A stretch of 15,541 bases of DNA from positions 1 to 15,541 of the forward strand of contig JAAYAP010000022.1 of assembly GCA_012719315.1 (NCBI GenBank), given 5' to 3'. Within the stretch, counting starts at the first letter, position 1, and the number at the start of each line of letters is the position of its first letter. Below the pieces are notes generated by a model that was not told the origin of the DNA, searched no databases, and worked only from the letters and a program-made list of their open reading frames with translations. Positions 1 through 6,342 of the stretch are shown in pieces. Made by a program: the position numbers and the translations under genes. This stretch comes from Methanobacteriota archaeon. GTDB taxonomy: Archaea; Thermoplasmatota; Thermoplasmata; Methanomassiliicoccales; Methanomethylophilaceae.

Positions 1-13
1 AGAGATGTTTCAT
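1..13 (-). CDS. Possible 5' end of a gene running off the left edge
   Basis: An ATG at 13-11 on the minus strand opens a frame of four codons (M-K-H-L) before the window ends. The only support is a TATA-like element at 46-52 in the right orientation, about 35 bp upstream, which would give a leader of roughly 9 nt. There is no SD motif. The product cannot be known from this window. This is a weak call. Confidence 0.25.
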
Positions 14-44
14 ATGTATTACCCGGGCGTCCCTATGCACGAGG

Positions 45-52
45 GTTTATAC
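45..52. promoter_or_regulatory. TATA-like element, possibly bidirectional
   Basis: The sequence GTTTATAC stands out in a GC-rich gap and reads as GTATAAAC on the minus strand. On the minus strand it could start a transcript near position 22, ahead of the ATG at 13. On the plus strand it could start an RNA near position 74 that enters a hairpin-rich stretch. Neither transcript is shown by the sequence alone. Confidence 0.3.
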
Positions 53-240
53 ATCCCTTGTGTCGGGATGCCGGCCCGGCCCCGGAGCTTCGAGAGGGTG
101 CACGGGCGTTATCGCGATCGCCGCGAAGCGCATGGTCGGACAGCGTCCGGCCACGCTCTTCCACCCATGTTCCATGTCATGCCATACGGACTCCGGAGAC
201 GGGTCGCGGCTGTGCCGGACATGCATACCGACGCAAACCT
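53..240. other. GC-rich gap with hairpins, no convincing gene
   Basis: I find no recognisable protein here. Short open frames exist but read as arginine- and proline-rich translations without a start signal. A strong hairpin lies at 133-153: nine pairs, one of them G-U, around the loop AGC. Short palindromes occur at 111-118 (ATCGCGAT) and 191-198 (CTCCGGAG). This could be a spacer, a decayed gene or a structured RNA. The sequence does not decide between them. Confidence 0.3.
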
Positions 241-247
241 AATTTAA
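241..247 (+). promoter_or_regulatory. TATA box of the DUF998 gene
   Basis: AATTTAA is centred about 25 bp before the ATG at 269. This is the spacing expected if transcription begins at or within a base or two of the start codon, giving a leaderless mRNA. No SD motif precedes the ATG, which agrees. Confidence 0.6.
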
Positions 248-268
248 CCCTATAGGGATTCAGGTCCC

Positions 269-865
269 ATGCATATGAGAAAACCGCTCAACGTCGCGTT
301 CGCCTGGTTCGGCATCGCGGCGGTCGCCGTGTTCATCGTATCCTTCATCGCCGCCTTGGCGTTGGACCCGGGTTGGGTCCTGGGAGAGAACACATTGTCA
401 GACCTCGGAGCCTCCGATACGGATTCCAGGCTCCTGTTCAACTACGGATGCTGCATGCTGACCGCCGTGCTGCTCGCCGTGTTCGGATTCACATCGTCTG
501 TGTACTCCGCGAACAATGCGACGCGCTTCGCGGGCATCGCGATGGTCATCGCCGCCGTGTTCCTGTTCATGGTCGGACTGGTGGCCAAGGATTTCGAGGA
601 CGGCACCGCGCACAACCTCATCTCATACACATTCTTCCTGTTCGCGCTCATCTCGGTGTGCCTGTACGCCGGAGGATTCTGGTTGAACGGACGTGAACTC
701 TTGGCCGGCGTCCCGGTGATCGCGTTGATCGCATTGATCGGCGTGTACATCGGCTACGGATTGGCCATGTTGGAGGCCTTGGCTGTCTTCGCCGCATTGA
801 TCTGCGTGGTGATCGCGGCGGCAGATATGATGATGACCAAGCCCGGAGCCGGAATCACAGTATAA
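269..865 (+). CDS. DUF998-family integral membrane protein
   Basis: This is a 198-residue membrane protein with about six predicted helices (roughly residues 9-32, 56-80, 86-106, 115-137, 143-164 and 168-187). The loop after helix 1 carries N-T-L-S-D-L-G (41-47), and a conserved-looking H-N-L-I-S-Y (115-120) opens helix 4. Both are features I associate with the DUF998 family, whose biochemical role is unknown to me. The ATG at 269 is chosen because a TATA box lies 25 bp upstream; a second in-frame ATG at 275 is possible. It ends in TAA, 12 bp before the next gene, so the two are probably cotranscribed. The cell location is the cytoplasmic membrane. The family call is fairly secure; the function is not known. 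Confidence 0.8.
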   Translation: MHMRKPLNVAFAWFGIAAVAVFIVSFIAALALDPGWVLGENTLSDLGASDTDSRLLFNYGCCMLTAVLLAVFGFTSSVYSANNATRFAGIAMVIAAVFLFMVGLVAKDFEDGTAHNLISYTFFLFALISVCLYAGGFWLNGRELLAGVPVIALIALIGVYIGYGLAMLEALAVFAALICVVIAAADMMMTKPGAGITV

Positions 866-870
866 GGAGA
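864..870 (+). promoter_or_regulatory. Shine-Dalgarno site of the 878 gene
   Basis: AAGGAGA overlaps the stop codon of the DUF998 gene and lies 7 nt before the ATG at 878. It fixes that start and supports an operon read from the promoter at 241-247. Confidence 0.75.
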
Positions 871-877
871 ATCGATC

Positions 878-1243
878 ATGAATCCAAACCTACCCAACGG
901 AATAAAGGCCGCGTGCGGCCTCAGCCTCTTCGGAGGCATCTTGAGCGTCGCATATCTTGCGTTATTCTACGAAAGCGGCGAGGGCTTCATCGCCGTGTCG
1001 GCATTCTATATGTTGGCTGCCGTGTTGTTCTTCGCCCTCGCGGGGGCATTCGTCAAAGGAGGCCAGTGGAAATGGAGGGTCGCGCTGTTCGTGTCCTTCC
1101 TGAACATCGGCGTCGTCGTCGCCTGCATCGCGGCCGGTTATTTCGACCAGGCCGCGGGCGCCCTGCTGATCGTCCTGAATGTCTGCATAGTCGTACTCGC
1201 GACCATGCCGGCCTCCAGGAGATGGCTTGACGCCAGAGCCTGA
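878..1243 (+). CDS. Small four-helix membrane protein, function unknown
   Basis: The 121-residue product is mostly hydrophobic, with four predicted helices at about residues 10-31, 35-60, 65-88 and 91-110. A basic, tryptophan-containing turn (G-G-Q-W-K-W-R, 61-67) precedes helix 3, and a short polar tail P-A-S-R-R-W-L-D follows helix 4. I do not recognise a named family. The layout resembles the minus-strand protein at 11775-12179: a tryptophan turn before helix 3, an N-x-x-I in helix 4 and a P-containing tail. The two may be distant relatives. It is second in a two-gene unit behind the DUF998 protein, has a clear SD, and is followed directly by a GC hairpin. A role at the membrane is inferred from composition only. 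Confidence 0.75.
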   Translation: MNPNLPNGIKAACGLSLFGGILSVAYLALFYESGEGFIAVSAFYMLAAVLFFALAGAFVKGGQWKWRVALFVSFLNIGVVVACIAAGYFDQAAGALLIVLNVCIVVLATMPASRRWLDARA

Positions 1244-1248
1244 ATCCC

Positions 1249-1277
1249 GGGGGCCCCGGCCCCCTCCTTTCATTTTT
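1249..1277 (+). terminator. GC hairpin followed by a T-rich run
   Basis: Six perfect G-C pairs (GGGGGC 1249-1254 with GCCCCC 1259-1264) enclose the loop CCCG. They are followed by a pyrimidine-rich, T-rich stretch at 1265-1277. The position, 5 nt after the stop codon of the four-helix gene, suits transcription termination. Archaea often terminate at T-runs without hairpins, so the hairpin itself may not be required. Confidence 0.55.
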
Positions 1278-1284
1278 CAGTTAC

Positions 1285-1311
1285 CGATATTCGGCTTTAC
1301 AACCAATATCG
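1285..1311. promoter_or_regulatory. Dyad repeat upstream of riboflavin kinase, candidate operator
   Basis: CGATATT (1285-1291) and AATATCG (1305-1311) form a perfect 7-bp inverted repeat with a 13-bp spacer. The right arm ends 7 bp before the TATA box at 1319-1325, next to the TFB recognition position. The downstream gene encodes a kinase with its own DNA-binding domain, so autoregulation through this site is a reasonable inference. Confidence 0.45.
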
Positions 1312-1318
1312 CGGTATG

Positions 1319-1325
1319 TTTAAAT
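1319..1325 (+). promoter_or_regulatory. TATA box of the riboflavin kinase gene
   Basis: TTTAAAT is centred 26 bp before the GTG at 1348, which predicts a leaderless transcript starting at the start codon. This spacing is the main reason for choosing GTG 1348 over the GTG two codons downstream. Confidence 0.65.
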
Positions 1326-1347
1326 CCTGAAGAACGCTGTTACAACC

Positions 1348-2004
1348 GTGGATGTGAAATATACCTTCGCGTTGAGGAAGATCGCTCTCCTGGGCGGCAT
1401 AGATGATTACATAGCCATATCCTCCAGGGAGCTGGGCGATGCGCTCGGGATAAGTCAGCAATCCGCTTCCAAACGGATCCTGGAATTGCTCGACGAGAAG
1501 CTCATCGTACGCGATCTGGGTGCCAGAAGGCAGAGGATCAAACTGACTTCACGGGGAGTCGATGAAATGAGGAAGGAATACAATGAATACCGCCGTGTGT
1601 TCGAACTCACCGATCACATCACCGTCCGCGGAAAGGTGACGGACGGTATGGGTGAGGGCAAATACTACATCGGTCAGCCGGGATACACGGAGCAGTTCGA
1701 GAAGAAACTCGGATTCACCCCGTTCGAAGGGACGCTGAACATAACCGTCGACAAGGAAGACGTGAGCAAGCTGGATATGATCAAGAGCACGGCCGGCATC
1801 GTCATCGACGGCTTCGAGAACGAAGGACGGACCTTCGGGAACGTCATCGCCTACAAAGCCCGGATCAAGAACATAGATTGCGCCATCGTCGCGCCCGAAC
1901 GATCGCATTACTCGGATGTCATCGAGATCGTCTGCCACTACCACCTCAGGAGGACCCTGAGCCTGGATAACGGCGATCAGATCGACGTCAAGATCAGCCT
2001 TTGA
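1348..2004 (+). CDS. rbkR: CTP-dependent riboflavin kinase with N-terminal winged helix (RbkR-like)
   Basis: The C-terminal half matches the archaeal riboflavin kinase family (DUF120/RibK), which makes FMN from riboflavin using CTP rather than ATP. Visible motifs are G-x-G-E-G-x-Y-Y (100-107) followed by G-Q-P-G-Y, then T-P-F-E-G-T-L-N (124-131) and A-P-E-R-S-H-Y (182-188). Residues 1 to about 85 form a winged helix-turn-helix, with a recognition-helix-like stretch I-S-Q-Q-S-A-S-K-R-I-L-E-L-L (35-48). The two-domain form of 218 residues is the RbkR type, known as both enzyme and transcription regulator of riboflavin genes in archaea. Shorter kinases lack the first domain. The start is GTG, preceded by a TATA box and not by an SD. 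It stands alone and faces the purine operon. The enzyme call is secure; DNA binding is inferred from the domain. Confidence 0.9.
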   Translation: MDVKYTFALRKIALLGGIDDYIAISSRELGDALGISQQSASKRILELLDEKLIVRDLGARRQRIKLTSRGVDEMRKEYNEYRRVFELTDHITVRGKVTDGMGEGKYYIGQPGYTEQFEKKLGFTPFEGTLNITVDKEDVSKLDMIKSTAGIVIDGFENEGRTFGNVIAYKARIKNIDCAIVAPERSHYSDVIEIVCHYHLRRTLSLDNGDQIDVKISL

Positions 2005-2030
2005 GCCGCTCTCGCCTCGCAGGTATTGTA

Positions 2031-2134
2031 GGAAGGCGCCCGCACGGGCGGACGCTTCCCGTGACCCGGTCGGCACCGGATGTGCCGATACGGAGTCGTG
2101 AGGGGAGCGGGCGTCGCCGCCCGCCCCCGCTCAC
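2031..2134. terminator. Cluster of three hairpins between converging genes
   Basis: The gap between riboflavin kinase and purQ folds into three hairpins. At 2031-2059, GGAAG pairs with CTTCC around an inner CGCCC/GGGCG stem. At 2070-2088, TCGGCAC pairs with GTGCCGA around CGGAT. At 2098-2134 an imperfect long stem closes around TCGC and reaches into the purQ stop codon. None is followed by a clear T-run. A two-way termination or 3'-end protection role is inferred from their place between converging genes. Confidence 0.4.
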
Positions 2135-2940
2135 TTCAACAGGTTCCCTACCGCCGATTCGAAGATGGCCCGGCCGTCGCCCTGCTCGGAAGCGTATCCC
2201 CGCGTCCAAGCCGGATGGGTGAATCTGGTCATCACACGCTCCGGGTGGGGCATGATCCCGAGGACATTGCCCGCAGGGTTGCAGATCGCCGCCACTCCCG
2301 ACTGCGTGCCGCTGGGATTCCAGGGGTACTCTGCCTCGCCGTCATCCGGACCGACATACCTGAACACGATCTGGTCGTTGTCCTCCAGTCTGCCGATGAA
2401 ATCCGGATCGGCGCTGATGAGCCTGCCTTCTCCGCAGGCCACCGGCATCTCCAGGACCGCTCCCGCGGGCACTCTGGAGGTGCAACGGCAGCTCCCCTTG
2501 TTCTCGTGCCTGATGCGCACGGTGCGGCACTCGAACCTCGCCGAGGCATTGGCCGCGAAGGCGATGACCGGTTCCGCATCGGCTTTGCCGCCGAACGCCG
2601 GCAACAGGCCCAGTTCCGCCAGGGTCTGGAATCCGTTGCAGATGCCGAGCACGGGCTTGCCGGATTCCGCGAAGTCGTCGACCTCTTTGCCGACAGTCGC
2701 CCTTATCCTCGCCGCGAACAGCGCTCCGGCGCGGACATAGTCCCCTCCCGCCGCGCCGCCGGGGATCGCCAGGATGTCGTATCCTTCCAGATCCCTTCTG
2801 AACTCGGGCGACGCATCCTCCGACAGCTGTTTGATGTGGACCGCCTCCGCATCGGCGCCGACGGCCTTGAATGCGTTCACGGTCTCGTATTCGCAGTTGG
2901 TGCCCTCCATCCGGAGCACGCACACAGATGCCTTCTGCAT
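2131..2940 (-). CDS. purQ: Phosphoribosylformylglycinamidine synthase, glutaminase subunit
   Basis: PurQ releases ammonia from glutamine for PurL, which converts FGAR to FGAM in the fourth step of purine synthesis in the cytoplasm. The 269-residue class I glutamine amidotransferase shows its nucleophile in G-I-C-N-G-F-Q-T-L (Cys101) and the His-Glu pair in M-P-H-P-E-R (His232, Glu234). The N-terminal V-L-R-M-E-G-T-N-C-E is typical of the family. I chose the ATG at 2940 because it overlaps the purL stop by one base (TGATG) and has a strong SD at 2947-2955. The open frame runs 42 nt further upstream, but that extension has no family resemblance. It is the last gene of purS-purL-purQ and probably translationally coupled to purL. 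The length is slightly above that of the short bacterial PurQ. Confidence 0.95.
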   Translation of the reverse strand: MQKASVCVLRMEGTNCEYETVNAFKAVGADAEAVHIKQLSEDASPEFRRDLEGYDILAIPGGAAGGDYVRAGALFAARIRATVGKEVDDFAESGKPVLGICNGFQTLAELGLLPAFGGKADAEPVIAFAANASARFECRTVRIRHENKGSCRCTSRVPAGAVLEMPVACGEGRLISADPDFIGRLEDNDQIVFRYVGPDDGEAEYPWNPSGTQSGVAAICNPAGNVLGIMPHPERVMTRFTHPAWTRGYASEQGDGRAIFESAVGNLLK

Positions 2941-5270
2941 CAGCGCACCCCCTCCATCGCATCGCCGAGCGGATCGTGCCACGATATCCTCAGCTCGGAC
3001 ACCGGTATCCTCACCGCCGCCTCATTCACCGCCAGATGATCCCCTCCCGTGACCCCTATCCGTTTCGCCGCGCCCTTGAAGAGTTTCTCGAATCTCGAGG
3101 CGTTCTTGCGCTCGACCTCGACCACCCATCTGGTGTTGCTTTCGGAATAGAGTTTGACCGCCGTGTCCATGGCCCCGAGCTCCGCGAGGTCCAGGTCCGC
3201 GCCGATGCCGCCGGAGATGCACATCTCCGCCACGGCCACGGCCAATCCTCCGTCGGAGCAGTCGTGGCAGCTGAGCACCAGCTTCTTGTCCATGGCCTTC
3301 AGGAGACCGTCCGTCAGCCTCTTGAGGTTGTCCGCATCCACTGTCGGCACCTGTCCCTCCCGGCCTCCGAACATGCGGAAGAGCAGCGAGGCCCCCATCT
3401 CGTCCTTGGTCTCGCCCACGAGATACAGCATCGAGTCCTCTCTCTTCAGATCGGCCGTGACTGCCTTGCGGACATCGTCCATCAGGCCGCAGCCGACGAT
3501 CATCGGCGTGGGCAGGATGCATCCGCCGCCCGAGGATTCGTTGTACAGGCTGACGTTGCCGGAGGGTATCGGTATGTTCAGGTCCCTGGCGATCTCGCCG
3601 ATGCCCCTGACCGCCTCCCTGAGCTCCCCCAGCCGCTCGGGCTTCTCGGGGTTGCCGAAGTTGAGGCAATCGGAGAACGCGTCGGGTCTCGCGCCCACCG
3701 CCACCAGGTTGCGGCAGGTCTCGTCGATGCAGGACCTGCCTCCGTTATACGGATCGGCGGCCGTGAACCAGGGGTTGCATCCGGTCGTTATCGCCAATCC
3801 CTTCCAGCTGTCGGGGACGGGCATGAGGACGGCCGCGTCGCCGGGACCGGCCTCGTTGATCCTGCCGACGAGCGGAGGGACCACCGTCGCGGCGCGGACC
3901 CCGACGTCGAACTGCCCTATCGCCCACTCCTTCGAGGCCACGTTGTAATCCGAGAGCATGCTCAGGATGACCTCCTCGTGGCCGGGCAACACGGGGAAGA
4001 CCTCCGCCGCCTTGCTGTGCACCTTGGGCAGCACGTACGGCCTGTTGTATACCGGCCCTCCCGTGAGGAACACCAGATCCATATCGAAGATCTTCGTCCC
4101 CTCCCAGTACAGCCTGGAACGGGGGACGTCGGTGGTCCGGCCGATCGGCGTCGCCTCGACATCCCACATCCTGAACACCTCGAGGACCTTCTCCGCGTCC
4201 TCGGATTTGCAGCTGCACATCATGCGCTCCTGCGACTCGGAGATCCAGATCTCCCAGGGAGCCATCCCGGATTCCTTCAGCGGGATCGTCTCCATGTCGA
4301 CATCGACGCCGCATCCCGCATCCAAGGCCATCTCTCCGACGACGCAGCTCAGGCCTCCGCCTCCGAGGTCCTTCATGCCGGTGACCAGCTTCCTGTCGAT
4401 CACCTCGAGGCATGCGTGGATCAGCGCCTCTTTGAGGATCGGGTCGCCGAGCTGCACCTTGCCGACGGAATCCTCGTCAGCCGACGAGAGGTCCTTCGAT
4501 GCGAAGTTCACTCCTTGGATCCCGTCCTTGCCGGTACGGCCCCCGGCGAGGATCATGACCTCCCCCGGACCGCCGACGAAGTTGTTGGTGAGGTTCTCCT
4601 TCCTCACGATGCCGAAGCAACCGACGTTGACCAGGCAGTTGCTCGTGTACCGGTCGTCGAAGAACATCCCGCCGGACACCACAGGCACGCCGCAGCGGTT
4701 GCCGTAATCCCTCGCGCCCGCGACCGCACCCGCGATCAACTGCCGCGGGTGCTTGACGCCCTTCGGCAGCTCCTCTCCGAGATCGGGCGGTCCGAAGCAG
4801 AACGGCGCCGCCAATGCTATCGGTTGGGCGCCCATGCAGATCACATCCCGGAGGATGCCACCGACGCCTGTGCCCGCACCGCCGTACGGCTCGATCGCCG
4901 AGGGATGGTTATGGCTCTCCACGCGCAGCGCGTACCCGTGGTCCTCATCGAATTCCACGACGCCCGCGTCGCCTCTCGAGAGGACGTCGTCCCTGTCGAT
5001 GCCGAAGACGAACTCCTTGAGGATCGCCTTGGAGCTCTTGTAGCAGCAATGCTCGCTCCATGCCTGCCCCAGCGACTGCAGTTCGATGTCCGTGGGGTTC
5101 CTGCCCTCGGACTTGAAGTATTCCCTGACCGCCTTCATCTCGTCGGACGAGAGGTTGAGCCCCATGTCGTCGGACAGCTCTTTGAGGTCGCATTCCGCGG
5201 CATCCAGCAGATCCGCTTCGTACAACGAGAAAGGCACGTCCTTCTTGATCATCAGATTCCTGGCCGACAT
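2940..5270 (-). CDS. purL: Phosphoribosylformylglycinamidine synthase, synthase subunit
   Basis: PurL is the ATP-dependent synthase that turns FGAR plus ammonia into FGAM, working with PurS and PurQ. At 776 residues it is the small type that needs separate PurS and PurQ. Visible family motifs are G-Q-x-W-S-E-H-C (68-75, catalytic-region His74) and E-S-H-N-H-P-S (118-124) followed by a glycine-rich stretch ending G-G-I-L-R-D. A second half repeats the fold, with S-G-N-V-S-L-Y-N-E and D-C-S-D-G-G-L (670-676). The ATG at 5270 lies 4 nt after the purS stop with only a weak SD. A second ATG at 5252 (M-I-K-K-D-V-P) has AGGA at good spacing and could be the real start. It overlaps purQ by one base. 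No key motif is missing. Confidence 0.96.
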   Translation of the reverse strand: MSARNLMIKKDVPFSLYEADLLDAAECDLKELSDDMGLNLSSDEMKAVREYFKSEGRNPTDIELQSLGQAWSEHCCYKSSKAILKEFVFGIDRDDVLSRGDAGVVEFDEDHGYALRVESHNHPSAIEPYGGAGTGVGGILRDVICMGAQPIALAAPFCFGPPDLGEELPKGVKHPRQLIAGAVAGARDYGNRCGVPVVSGGMFFDDRYTSNCLVNVGCFGIVRKENLTNNFVGGPGEVMILAGGRTGKDGIQGVNFASKDLSSADEDSVGKVQLGDPILKEALIHACLEVIDRKLVTGMKDLGGGGLSCVVGEMALDAGCGVDVDMETIPLKESGMAPWEIWISESQERMMCSCKSEDAEKVLEVFRMWDVEATPIGRTTDVPRSRLYWEGTKIFDMDLVFLTGGPVYNRPYVLPKVHSKAAEVFPVLPGHEEVILSMLSDYNVASKEWAIGQFDVGVRAATVVPPLVGRINEAGPGDAAVLMPVPDSWKGLAITTGCNPWFTAADPYNGGRSCIDETCRNLVAVGARPDAFSDCLNFGNPEKPERLGELREAVRGIGEIARDLNIPIPSGNVSLYNESSGGGCILPTPMIVGCGLMDDVRKAVTADLKREDSMLYLVGETKDEMGASLLFRMFGGREGQVPTVDADNLKRLTDGLLKAMDKKLVLSCHDCSDGGLAVAVAEMCISGGIGADLDLAELGAMDTAVKLYSESNTRWVVEVERKNASRFEKLFKGAAKRIGVTGGDHLAVNEAAVRIPVSELRISWHDPLGDAMEGVR
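2947..2955 (-). promoter_or_regulatory. Shine-Dalgarno site of purQ inside purL
   Basis: On the minus strand GGAGGGGGT lies within the last codons of purL, 6 nt before the purQ ATG at 2940. It decides the purQ start against the longer upstream frame. Confidence 0.75.
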
Positions 5271-5274
5271 CTGC

Positions 5275-5514
5275 TCATCTCACGGTCACACTGTATCTCT
5301 GTATGACTGGGTTCACGAGGAGTTTCCTGCACATCTCCTCACCCGCCTGCCTGGCCTCTTCCGCGGTCATGTCGAGGGTGACCTCGTACACCTTCACGGA
5401 CTTCAGATCCTCGATGCCCTCGAACCCGAGGGCCTCGAGTGTCTTCTTCGTATTCGCACCCTCAGGGTCGGCAACGCCTTTCTTGAGCTCGATTCTGATA
5501 TCAATTATTGCCAT
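5275..5514 (-). CDS. purS: Phosphoribosylformylglycinamidine synthase subunit PurS
   Basis: PurS is the small structural subunit that bridges PurL and PurQ and helps channel ammonia. The 79-residue product starts with a beta strand (I-I-D-I-R-I-E-L-K-K-G-V-A-D-P-E-G) and has the family's K-K-T-L-E-A-L-G-F and V-K-V-Y-E-V-T-L segments. Length and order of segments fit the family. It is first in the purS-purL-purQ operon. The order S-L-Q differs from the S-Q-L order I associate with Bacillus. The start is placed by the TATA element ending near 5538, about 27 bp upstream, and no SD is seen, so the mRNA is probably leaderless. A palindrome sits between the TATA box and the start. Confidence 0.93.
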   Translation of the reverse strand: MAIIDIRIELKKGVADPEGANTKKTLEALGFEGIEDLKSVKVYEVTLDMTAEEARQAGEEMCRKLLVNPVIQRYSVTVR

Positions 5515-5528
5515 TGTTGCAACATATC

Positions 5529-5538
5529 ACACGCGTGT
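5529..5538. promoter_or_regulatory. Palindrome at the purS promoter, candidate operator
   Basis: ACACGCGTGT is a perfect 10-bp palindrome. The next base on each side mismatches and the one after that matches. It begins 14 bp before the purS ATG and touches the TATA element. A protein bound here would block transcription of purSLQ. No regulator is encoded nearby, so its partner is unknown. Confidence 0.45.
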
Positions 5539-5550
5539 AAATAAATTATA
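5538..5550 (-). promoter_or_regulatory. TATA box of purS-purL-purQ
   Basis: On the minus strand TATAATTTATTTA gives a TATA element centred about 27 bp before the purS ATG at 5514. It includes the stop codon of trmI (5546-5548), so the promoter is embedded at the end of the upstream gene and can act separately from the prs unit. Confidence 0.65.
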
Positions 5551-6337
5551 CTGAAGCGCCGGATTCCGCGGACGGCCCCCGTTTCCGGGCGAAGATCAAG
5601 TAACCTGTATGACCCAGCATCTCGAAGGAAGGCCTGACCCCTCCGGGATGGACCTCGAGTCCGCGTTGCAGGTTCTCGAGCGCATGCACCTCGGCGAAGC
5701 CGCGCTCCCTCAGGGCGTTGACCGTCGCCTCGGCCTGGTTCGCGTTGGGCACGTAGGCGCAGAACCTGCCGCCGGGTCTGAGATGCCGCGCCAGGTTGTC
5801 GAGCGCCAGCCAGGGGTCGGGCATGTCCATCACCAGCGCATCCGCTTCGATGTCCGACAGGGAGACTGCCCTGGCGTCCCCCAAGGTGGATCCCCAATGC
5901 AGGTCCAGGCCCGTGCGCCGCAGATTCCTCGATGTGCGTTGGATGTTCTCGTCTTTGAACTCCACTGTATGCACCCTGCCGGTCGGTGCGACGGCATTGA
6001 GCAACGCCGTGGTCAGCCCGCCCGATCCCGCGCCGACCTCCAGGACGGTGTCGCCCGCCTTGATGTCGCAGTGCATCAGTATGGTCGCGGCATCCTTGGG
6101 CGTGATTATCTGCGCCCCCCGGTCCAGGGACGAGATCAGCTCGACCGCCCCCGGCCTGAAGACCGTGTACTCCCGGCCGGCCACGGAGATGACCGCCCCT
6201 TCCTCCGCGCCGACGACCTTGGTTCCGTCCATCGTGCCCAGCGATGCGATCTTCAGCATCTTCGGCTCGGCCCGCAGCCAGATCCGCTTGCCGGACGGAT
6301 CCAGGAGGTACACGTACTCGCCTTCGCGTATCGGCAT
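5546..6337 (-). CDS. trmI: tRNA (adenine-N1)-methyltransferase
   Basis: TrmI transfers a methyl group from S-adenosylmethionine to N1 of adenine in the T-loop of tRNA (position 58, and 57 in some archaea). The 263-residue protein has a beta-rich N-terminal domain (about 1-75), then a Rossmann methyltransferase domain. The SAM-binding motif is V-L-E-V-G-A-G-S-G-G-L-T (98-109). The acidic motif is V-H-T-V-E-F-K (122-128). The catalytic-loop motif is M-D-M-P-D-P-W (170-176). The ATG at 6337 is used because it lies 5 nt after the proS stop and the resulting N-terminus fits the family. The open frame extends back inside proS with no meaning. It is third in prs-proS-trmI, a link to translation shared with proS. 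There is no clear SD, so coupling to proS is likely. It ends in TAA. Confidence 0.92.
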   Translation of the reverse strand: MPIREGEYVYLLDPSGKRIWLRAEPKMLKIASLGTMDGTKVVGAEEGAVISVAGREYTVFRPGAVELISSLDRGAQIITPKDAATILMHCDIKAGDTVLEVGAGSGGLTTALLNAVAPTGRVHTVEFKDENIQRTSRNLRRTGLDLHWGSTLGDARAVSLSDIEADALVMDMPDPWLALDNLARHLRPGGRFCAYVPNANQAEATVNALRERGFAEVHALENLQRGLEVHPGGVRPSFEMLGHTGYLIFARKRGPSAESGASV

Positions 6338-6342
6338 CACGA

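Noticed and set aside
5..247. An 80-codon open frame at the left edge
   Set aside because: No promoter or SD at the right distance, an arginine-rich unfamiliar translation, and two other frames are equally open.
2941..2982. A 14-codon upstream extension of purQ
   Set aside because: The extension lies inside purL, has no family resemblance, and a strong SD precedes the ATG at 2940.
2871..5306. An 811-codon open frame on the plus strand antisense to purL
   Set aside because: It is an artefact of GC-rich codon use opposite purL. The translation is rich in R, H, D and V with no family motif, while the minus strand encodes a complete PurL.
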